This document shows positions 57,651 to 64,000 of a stretch of 64,000 nucleotides of DNA, piece by piece (position 1 is the first letter of the stretch; every line of letters starts with the position of its first letter). The stretch comes from Maricaulis maris MCS10 (GTDB lineage: Bacteria; Pseudomonadota; Alphaproteobacteria; Caulobacterales; Maricaulaceae), in assembly GCF_000014745.1 (NCBI RefSeq), contig NC_008347.1, positions 2,930,001-2,994,000 on the forward strand, in the 5' to 3' direction. Below the pieces are notes generated by a model. It ran no database searches. It had not been told where the DNA came from and saw only the letters and a list, made by a program, of their open reading frames with translations. A program made the translations under genes and the position numbers.

Positions 57651-59176
57651 CGGGCACCATCTCGAAAGTTGTAATCGCCGGAGGCGGTACCGCTGGCTGG
57701 ATGACGGCGGCGGCCCTGTCCCGCTTTCTTGTGCCTTCCGGCGTCACAGTCGAACTGGTGGAAAGCGAACAGATCGGAACGGTTGGGGTTGGCGAGGCGA
57801 CCATCCCGGGCATCATCGACTTCAACCGCATGCTCGGAATTGACGAGGCGGACTTCATTGCCGCCACCAAGGGGACGTTCAAGCTGGGCATTGAATTTGT
57901 CGACTGGGACCGGGTCGGAAATCGCTATCTTCACCCGTTCGGTGAATACGGCTTCGACCTGGAGGGCGTCCCTTTCCATCATTACTGGCTGCGCGACCGG
58001 TTGCGCGGGAGTGATCACCCGCTGTCGGCCTACTCCATGTGTTGCCAGGCGGCCATGTCCGGGAAATTCATGCGGCCGGTGAGCGATCCGCAATCGCCGG
58101 TCGCCCAAATGCGTCACGCCTACCATTTCGATGCCGGGCTCTACGCCCGCTACTTGCGCAACTATGCGGAACAGCGTGGCGTGACGCGTGTGGAAGGCCG
58201 GATCAAGGCGGTTGATCAATCAACAGAGACCGGCTCGCTGACCGCGCTCGAGCTTGAGAATGGCAGCCGGATCGAGGGCGACATCTTCGTGGATTGCACC
58301 GGCTTTCGAGCCTTGTTGATCGGCGAAACGCTGGGCGTCGACTATGATGACTGGCGCCGCTACCTGCCATGCGACCGGGCAATTGCCGTGCCCTGCGAAA
58401 AGATCGGGGCCGCCGCCCCGTACACACGCGCAACGGCCCGTGAGGCCGGCTGGCAATGGCGTATTCCCCTGCAGCACCGGACCGGTAACGGGTATGTCTA
58501 TTCGTCCTCCTTCCTGAACGATGACGAGGCAGAGAGTGCACTCCTGGCCAATCTCGACGCTCCGACGACCGGCCCGACCAACAGGCTGCGTTTCACCCCG
58601 GGACGCCGCCGCTCGGTGTGGAAGAAGAACTGTGTCGCGATCGGCTTGTCCGCCGGCTTCCTTGAACCTCTGGAATCGACCAGCATCCATCTCATCCAGG
58701 AGGGCGTCAGCAAGCTGCTGGCCCTGTTCCCGCGGGGCGGGATCAACCAACGCGAGGTCACCCGCTACAATTCGATTATCGGCAATGCCTATGACTATGT
58801 GAGGGATTTCCTGATCCTCCACTACAACGCGACCACGCGCGACGATACGCCATTCTGGGACTATGTGCGGACAATGGCCGTGCCCGACAGCCTCACGGAA
58901 ACGGTTGAACTCTTCGCAGAAAACGGGCGCTTCTTCGCCCACAAGAGCGACCTGTTTAGCATCACGTCCTGGGTCGCGGTGATGATCGGCCAGGGAATAT
59001 TGCCACGCGGCTATGATCCGGTGGCCGACTCCATCCCGGACCAGGATCTCGTCGCCACGCTCACCAACATGCGCGAGATCTATGCCCAGGCGGCTTCGAA
59101 AATGCCGCCACATCAGGCCTTTATCGACCATCTTGCAAAATCCGCCCGCCAAGGAGGCCAGGCCCATGCCCGTTGA
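57647..59176 (+). CDS. Tryptophan-halogenase-like flavoprotein 3
   Basis: A 509-residue flavin-dependent halogenase family protein. The FAD loop IAGGGTAGWM, GVGEATIP, catalytic Lys79 (TFKLGIEF), WxWxIP at Trp269-Pro274 and Glu343 (EPLEST) are all present. It is closer to the fourth copy than to the first (ESEQIGTVGVGEATIP in both). Its ATG overlaps the stop of the degenerate copy (ATGA). No signal peptide, so it should act in the cytoplasm. Confidence 0.9.
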   Translation: MTGTISKVVIAGGGTAGWMTAAALSRFLVPSGVTVELVESEQIGTVGVGEATIPGIIDFNRMLGIDEADFIAATKGTFKLGIEFVDWDRVGNRYLHPFGEYGFDLEGVPFHHYWLRDRLRGSDHPLSAYSMCCQAAMSGKFMRPVSDPQSPVAQMRHAYHFDAGLYARYLRNYAEQRGVTRVEGRIKAVDQSTETGSLTALELENGSRIEGDIFVDCTGFRALLIGETLGVDYDDWRRYLPCDRAIAVPCEKIGAAAPYTRATAREAGWQWRIPLQHRTGNGYVYSSSFLNDDEAESALLANLDAPTTGPTNRLRFTPGRRRSVWKKNCVAIGLSAGFLEPLESTSIHLIQEGVSKLLALFPRGGINQREVTRYNSIIGNAYDYVRDFLILHYNATTRDDTPFWDYVRTMAVPDSLTETVELFAENGRFFAHKSDLFSITSWVAVMIGQGILPRGYDPVADSIPDQDLVATLTNMREIYAQAASKMPPHQAFIDHLAKSARQGGQAHAR

Positions 59177-60698
59177 TCCCATTCGCTCCGTCCTGATTGT
59201 CGGCGGCGGCACGGCCGGCTGGATGACGGCGGCGGCCCTGGCGAAGATATTCGGTGATCAGGCGCTGGACATACGCCTTGTGGAAAGCGAGCAGATCGGC
59301 ACGGTCGGCGTCGGCGAGGCCACGATTCCACAAATCCTGCTCTTCAACCGGATGCTCGGGATCGACGAGAACGAGTTTGTTCGCGCGACCCAGGGCACGT
59401 TCAAGCTGGGGATCGAATTCGTCAATTGGCGGCGTGAGGGGCATAGCTATATCCACCCGTTCGGCTCCTACGGCAGCGACATGGATGGGGTTATGTTCCA
59501 CCACTTCTGGCTCCACGCGCGGCAGCGCGGCTATGAAGTGGACCTGCCGGAATTTTGCCTGCAGATAATCGCCGCCCGCCAGGGCAAATTCCTGCGGCCG
59601 GTACCCGATGCCCGCAATTCTCCGCTCGGGCATATCGCCTACGCATTCCAGTTCGATGCCAGCCTCTATGCCGCCTATCTCCGGCGCTACGCAGAAGGCC
59701 GTGGCGTCACGAGAACGGAAGGCCGCATTGCTAATACGCGTCTCGATCCAGAGACAGGACATGTGCAGGGCGTTCAGCTTGAGAACGGCGAGACGATAGA
59801 AGCCGACTTCTTCATCGACTGCTCGGGCTTTCGCGGCCTGCTGATCGAACAGGCGCTCAAGACTGGTTATGAGGACTGGAGCTCCTGGCTGCCCTGCAAC
59901 AGCGCCCTTGCGGTTCCGTCCGAAAACACGGGGCCGCCCTCGCCCTACACGCGCGCCACGGCCCGGAAGGCTGGTTGGCAGTGGCGTATTCCGCTCCAGC
60001 ACCGCACCGGTAACGGTCATGTCTATTGCTCTGACCATATCAGCGATGACGAAGCGGCGAACATCCTGCTGTCCAACCTCGACGGCCCGGCGCTGCGTGA
60101 CCCGCTGCAACTGCGTTTTACGACCGGACATCGAAAGAAGTTCTGGAACAAGAACGTGCTCGCGATCGGACTGTCTGCCGGCTTCATGGAACCACTGGAG
60201 TCGACGAGCATCCATCTGATTCAGAGCGGCATTGCGCGTTTGATGACACTCTTTCCCGACCGCGCCTTCAACCCGGTGGACATCGACGAATACAATCGAC
60301 TCACCCTGCAGGAATACGACTATGTGCGCGACTTTCTGGTTCTGCACTATCGGCAGACAGAGCGCGATGACAGCGAGTTCTGGCGCTATTGCCGAAACCT
60401 CCCGCTAACGGATCATCTGGCCCGCAAGCTTGCGCTCTACCAGACCAATGGTCGCGTCAGCCGCGAAAAGGACGAGCTCTTCAACGAGACCAGCTGGCTG
60501 GCTGTTCTGGATGGGCAGGGCGTCGTTCCGCAGGGGCATCACCCGCTTGTTACCGGGCTTGGCGATGCAGAAGTCGATGCGCGCCTGGAGCAGATTCTGG
60601 GCGCAGTCCGAGCATCGGCCCGACAAATGCCCTCGCATGCAGACTTCATCGCCAACCAGTGCGCTGCGCCGGCCGATATCCAACTTTTTCAGGCTTAG
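59166..60698 (+). CDS. Tryptophan-halogenase-like flavoprotein 4
   Basis: A 510-residue halogenase family protein with FAD loop IVGGGTAGWM, Lys80 (TFKLGIEF), WxWxIP at Trp271-Pro276 and Glu345 (EPLEST), so the catalytic set is complete. ATG 59166 has AAGGAGG at 8 nt and lies inside the last 11 bases of the third copy. The longer in-frame start at 59013 is coding sequence of copy 3 in another frame. The GH9 gene starts 9 bp after its stop, which places halogenase-like and glycosidase genes on one transcript. Confidence 0.9.
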   Translation: MPVDPIRSVLIVGGGTAGWMTAAALAKIFGDQALDIRLVESEQIGTVGVGEATIPQILLFNRMLGIDENEFVRATQGTFKLGIEFVNWRREGHSYIHPFGSYGSDMDGVMFHHFWLHARQRGYEVDLPEFCLQIIAARQGKFLRPVPDARNSPLGHIAYAFQFDASLYAAYLRRYAEGRGVTRTEGRIANTRLDPETGHVQGVQLENGETIEADFFIDCSGFRGLLIEQALKTGYEDWSSWLPCNSALAVPSENTGPPSPYTRATARKAGWQWRIPLQHRTGNGHVYCSDHISDDEAANILLSNLDGPALRDPLQLRFTTGHRKKFWNKNVLAIGLSAGFMEPLESTSIHLIQSGIARLMTLFPDRAFNPVDIDEYNRLTLQEYDYVRDFLVLHYRQTERDDSEFWRYCRNLPLTDHLARKLALYQTNGRVSREKDELFNETSWLAVLDGQGVVPQGHHPLVTGLGDAEVDARLEQILGAVRASARQMPSHADFIANQCAAPADIQLFQA

Positions 60699-60707
60699 GA
60701 GACTTCC

Positions 60708-62543
60708 ATGCTCGTCACACTTATCAGCCTGACCCAGGCATTGGCCGCAGCAGGTTGCGACATTCCCGCTGGTGAAACACCGATCCTGTTCAACCAGACC
60801 GGCTTTGAGTCGGGTGCCGTGAAACTTGCGGTCTTGCGCAATGCCGCGACAGAACCGGCCCGCTGGGAAATCCGTGACGCGAGCGGCAGCGTCCGGTTGA
60901 ACGGCGAGACCATCGTCCACGGGTTGGATGCCAGCTCGGGCGATTTTGTTCACCAGATCCGCTTTGATGCCTTGACCGACCAGGGGGAAGATTACCAACT
61001 CACTGTGTGCGGCGAGGAGAGCCGACCGTTCACGATCGCCGACGAGCCCTATGGCCGATTGGCGGAAGACGCGCTGCGCTATTTCTATCTCAACCGGCTG
61101 GGGACCGAATTGCAGCCGGAATTTACCGGCGGGGCGATGTGGGCGCGCGCGGCCGGGTTCATTGACAGCCATCCGACCTGCTTTTTCGGCCCGGACCAAG
61201 AGGGAACCGAGTGGCCGGGCTGTAGCTACACGCTCGAAACGACCGGTGGCTGGGCCGATGCTGGGGATTACGGCCAGTATGTGGTCAATGGAGGCATCTC
61301 AGTCTGGACCCTGCAACATGCCTACGAACGCCTGGCGGCACGCGGTCAACTGGCCACATTGGGCTGGACCGGTGAACGCGTAGCACTGCCCCAAGAGCAG
61401 GAGACCATCAGTGAAATCCTGCTGGAGGCGCGCTGGCACCTGGACTGGATGCTGACGATGCAGATCCCCGACGGCGAGACCGTTTGGGTCGATCAGCGGT
61501 TACCCGGGGCCGACACGGCAGACCTTCAGGAGATTGATGGCTCGGGCCTGGTCCATCACAAGCTCCATGAACGGGCCTGGCTGCCTTTGCCCTTATTGCC
61601 ACAAGACGCGGATGAAGAACGCTTTCTCATACCCCCATCTACGGCTGCAAGCCTGAACCTGGCCGCAGCCGCGGCCCAAGCTTCGCGTCTGTGGGAAGAA
61701 CTTGATCCTGACTATGCCGTGCGCACGCTCGAGGCCGCGCGTCGCGCCTATACTGCCGCTCAACGCAATCCGGACCTTCTGGCCCGGAACAATTTCGATG
61801 GCGGTGGCGCCTATGGCGATACCGATCTTCTGGATGAGTTTGCCTGGGCCGCGGCAGAGCTCTTTCTGACGACCGGAGACACAGGCTACGCAGATGACCT
61901 TGCGGCGGCTCTGACCAATGACGCCTATCAGCCCTCGCCCATATTCTGGGCCAATACAGGCCTGCTGGCGGACCTGTCCCTTGCACTGAGTGACGAGCCC
62001 TCGCCTGAGCGGGCAGACGCGGCTGACCGCCTGGTCGCGGAGGCCAATCGATATCTCGAAGAGGCGGATCGCGAAGGATACCACTTCCCGATGCCTGCGA
62101 GTGAAATGAACTGGGGGTCGAACGCCAACCTCCTCAATCGGGGACTGGTCCTTGCCAGCGCCCACGACCTCACCGGGGACGAACGATACCGCAATGGCGC
62201 AGTCCATGCCCTGGACTATGTATTGGGCCGCAACGCCCTGGATCAGAGTTATGTGTCCGGCCACGGAGTCCGCAGCATGCAGACACCGCATCACCGCTTT
62301 TGGGCACGTGGTGCCGATCCGGAATTCCCGCCAGCCCCGGCCGGGGCCCTGTCGGGCGGCGCCAATCATCTGAACATGGCAGATCCGGTTGCGATGGAAA
62401 TGCGCGGAACCTGCGCGCCCCAACGCTGCTGGGCCGATCATGTCGATGCATTCGCTCTCAACGAGGTCGCCATCAACTGGAATGCGCCCCTGTTTGCGCT
62501 GGCGGCTCAACTGGAGAGCACCACCGCGCAAGCCTCTGAATGA
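60708..62543 (+). CDS. GH9-family endoglucanase
   Basis: A 611-residue secreted glycoside hydrolase family 9 enzyme. A short signal peptide precedes an N-terminal Ig-like CelD-type domain (PILFNQTGFESG) at residues ~20-110. The (alpha/alpha)6 catalytic domain has the Asp pair Asp184 and Asp187 in GGWADAGDYGQYV and the catalytic acid Glu586 in NEVAINWNAPL. It would cleave beta-1,4 or mixed-linkage glucans in the periplasm or at the surface. TAGGAG precedes the ATG. It ends the halogenase operon; the GH3 gene follows after 89 bp with its own operator. Confidence 0.92.
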   Translation: MLVTLISLTQALAAAGCDIPAGETPILFNQTGFESGAVKLAVLRNAATEPARWEIRDASGSVRLNGETIVHGLDASSGDFVHQIRFDALTDQGEDYQLTVCGEESRPFTIADEPYGRLAEDALRYFYLNRLGTELQPEFTGGAMWARAAGFIDSHPTCFFGPDQEGTEWPGCSYTLETTGGWADAGDYGQYVVNGGISVWTLQHAYERLAARGQLATLGWTGERVALPQEQETISEILLEARWHLDWMLTMQIPDGETVWVDQRLPGADTADLQEIDGSGLVHHKLHERAWLPLPLLPQDADEERFLIPPSTAASLNLAAAAAQASRLWEELDPDYAVRTLEAARRAYTAAQRNPDLLARNNFDGGGAYGDTDLLDEFAWAAAELFLTTGDTGYADDLAAALTNDAYQPSPIFWANTGLLADLSLALSDEPSPERADAADRLVAEANRYLEEADREGYHFPMPASEMNWGSNANLLNRGLVLASAHDLTGDERYRNGAVHALDYVLGRNALDQSYVSGHGVRSMQTPHHRFWARGADPEFPPAPAGALSGGANHLNMADPVAMEMRGTCAPQRCWADHVDAFALNEVAINWNAPLFALAAQLESTTAQASE

Positions 62544-62583
62544 GACTGGCGATTAATCACTGAAACGTTTTGCGCGCCGAGAA

Positions 62584-62599
62584 TTGACAACGTAGTCAA
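62584..62599. promoter_or_regulatory. LacI-type operator upstream of the GH3 gene
   Basis: TTGACAACGTAGTCAA is a near-perfect palindrome with central CG, 33 bp before the GH3 ATG. It matches 14 of 16 positions of the operator at 54718-54733 read on the minus strand. TTGACA could also serve as a -35 element, so binding would block the promoter. Confidence 0.78.
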
Positions 62600-62632
62600 T
62601 AATTGGTCATCTTTCGGTCGAGGGAGACCAGA

Positions 62633-64000
62633 ATGACAACGAAGACGCAGAAGCTCGCATCCGTTTCTATGATCGCGACCTTGATCAGCATCGGGCTGGC
62701 AGGTTGTAGCGACGGCACCGATACCGCCGCTACCGAACGCCCCGCTGCGTCGTCATCTCCCGCGGTCTATACTCCGCCCGCCGATGCTATGGCGGATCCG
62801 GACGCTTGGCCCCAAATCGCCCCCTTGCCGCTCGACCCCGAAGTCGAAGCCCGTATCGATAGCATCATGGCGATGATGACCGTCGAGCAGAAAGTCGGCC
62901 AGACGATCCAGGCCGATAGCGGCTCCGTGACACCTGAGGATGTTCGCAATTATCGACTGGGGTCGGTGCTGAGCGGTGGGAACTCCGCACCTGGACCGCG
63001 CGCCTATGCCGACGCCCAAACCTGGCTCGATGCGGCCGACGCATACTTCAACGCCTCGATCGACCCTGACGGCGTCGAGATCGCGATTCCCATCATATGG
63101 GGAATTGATGCGGTCCATGGTCACGCCAATTTGCGCGGCGCCGTGGTCTTTCCGCACAATATCGGCCTCGGCGCGATGAATAATCCCGATCTGATCGAAG
63201 ACATCTACCGTGTGACCGCACGCGAGTTGTCCGTATCAGGCCATGACTGGACGTTCGCGCCCACGCTCGCCGTGCCCCGGGACGACCGATGGGGTCGCAC
63301 CTATGAGGGGTTTTCGGAAGATCCGGCCATCGTCGCCGCCTATGGTGAGCGCATAGTCTGGGGCTTGCAGGGACGGCCGGGCACAGATGAGTTCATGGGC
63401 GAGGGCCGCGTCATCTCCAGTGCCAAGCATTTCCTGGCCGATGGCGGTACTCTGGATGGTCGCGATCAAGGCGACGCCCAGATCAGTGAGGCCGAGCTGC
63501 GCGATATTCACGCAGCCGGTTACTACACCGCGATTCCGGCTGGTGTGCTGACTGTCATGGCTTCATTCTCAAGCTGGAATGACGCCCGCATGCACGGCAA
63601 TGAAAGCCTGCTGGAAGACGTTCTGCGTGACCGGATGGGCTTTACTGGATTTGTGGTCGGCGACTGGAACGGCCACGGTCTGATCCCGGGCTGTGTGTCG
63701 ACTGATTGTCCCGAAAGTTTCAATGCGGGCGTCGACATGTTCATGGCGCCCGACAGCTGGCGCGAGCTCTATCACAATACGCTGGCCCAGGTTCGGTCTG
63801 GCGAGATCTCCATGGAACGCCTCGACCAGGCTGTTCGCCGTATCCTGCGAGTCAAGATCGAAGCCGGCCTGTTTGAACAGGTCGCGCCCAGTGAACGCCC
63901 GCTGGCCAACAGCGACACAGTCCTGGCCGCGCCGGAACATCGCGCCATCGCCCGGCAGGCGGTTCGCGAGTCGCTCGTCCTCCTGAAAAACGTTGATCAG
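62633..64000 (+). CDS. GH3-family beta-glucosidase lipoprotein (3' end outside window)
   Basis: 456 codons are present with no stop before the right edge, so about half of a typical ~800-residue GH3 exo-beta-glucosidase is seen. A lipoprotein signal ends in a lipobox with Cys after GLAG (ISIGLAGC). The GH3 barrel shows GIDAVHGH, KHFLADGG and the nucleophile Asp344 in GFVVGDWNG. The sequence is of the exo-1,3/1,4-beta-glucanase type. It would release glucose from GH9 products at the membrane. GAGGGAG precedes ATG 62633. It has its own promoter and LacI-type operator. Confidence 0.92.
   Translation, partial: MTTKTQKLASVSMIATLISIGLAGCSDGTDTAATERPAASSSPAVYTPPADAMADPDAWPQIAPLPLDPEVEARIDSIMAMMTVEQKVGQTIQADSGSVTPEDVRNYRLGSVLSGGNSAPGPRAYADAQTWLDAADAYFNASIDPDGVEIAIPIIWGIDAVHGHANLRGAVVFPHNIGLGAMNNPDLIEDIYRVTARELSVSGHDWTFAPTLAVPRDDRWGRTYEGFSEDPAIVAAYGERIVWGLQGRPGTDEFMGEGRVISSAKHFLADGGTLDGRDQGDAQISEAELRDIHAAGYYTAIPAGVLTVMASFSSWNDARMHGNESLLEDVLRDRMGFTGFVVGDWNGHGLIPGCVSTDCPESFNAGVDMFMAPDSWRELYHNTLAQVRSGEISMERLDQAVRRILRVKIEAGLFEQVAPSERPLANSDTVLAAPEHRAIARQAVRESLVLLKNVDQ

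Overview
The window looks like chromosome of a free-living, high-GC alphaproteobacterium. Caulobacter/Xanthomonas-type TonB-dependent receptor sequence, glucan degradation, respiratory nitrate reductase, NAD-dependent formate dehydrogenase and a 2-aminobenzoyl-CoA-type operon together suggest a marine Hyphomonadaceae/Maricaulis-like bacterium. The taxon is inferred from protein character only. Genes are tightly packed, often with ATGA-type overlaps. No gap between genes exceeds about 250 bp. I saw no tRNA, rRNA, insertion sequence, prophage or CRISPR array.

Layout. 1-558: the start of a lipoprotein resembling the N-terminal region of amidohydrolases, cut by the window edge. 767-6445: formate dehydrogenase operon fdsG-fdsB-fdsA-fdhD. 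6589-8763: katG with a strong terminator. 8842-11079: secreted zinc metalloprotease with three N-terminal PPC-like modules. 11199-19169: eight-gene minus-strand operon (flavin monooxygenase/old-yellow-enzyme fusion, SDR, MarR, enoyl-CoA hydratase, acyl-CoA dehydrogenase, thioesterase, RidA, aryl-CoA ligase) that fits aerobic 2-aminobenzoate degradation through its CoA thioester; a perfect palindrome lies just upstream of the first gene. 19357-25953: a 2198-residue autotransporter with about 15 Ig-like modules, a BACON-like module and a beta-barrel. 26181-30117: sugar-type MFS transporter, hybrid histidine kinase and a convergent NarL/LuxR-type response regulator.

30324-42797 is a minus-strand respiratory nitrate reduction operon: narK1-narK2-narG-narH-narJ-narI-PpiC isomerase-porin-carbonic anhydrase. 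It diverges from a plus-strand operon (43050-49047) of a Crp/Fnr regulator without an N-terminal cysteine cluster, mobA, moaA-D-E-B-C, moeA and a TSUP permease. The shared 252-bp intergenic region holds a near-consensus FNR/NNR box and a weaker second box 22 bp away. The arrangement ties synthesis of the molybdenum cofactor to NarG, and the same cofactor would also serve FdsA.

49122-64000 is a glucan-utilisation locus. A LacI regulator, a GPH-type sugar transporter and a TonB-dependent receptor are on the minus strand. Diverging from them are four tandem tryptophan-halogenase-like genes, a GH9 endoglucanase and a GH3 beta-glucosidase that runs off the right edge. Two nearly identical LacI-type palindromes (54718-54733 and 62584-62599) lie in front of the receptor/halogenase divergent promoter and of the GH3 gene, so one regulator could control the whole locus. 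Three halogenase-like proteins keep the catalytic Lys, Glu and WxWxIP motifs; the fourth is a degenerate paralogue kept in the same operon. This is the part of the window most likely to hold undescribed biology.
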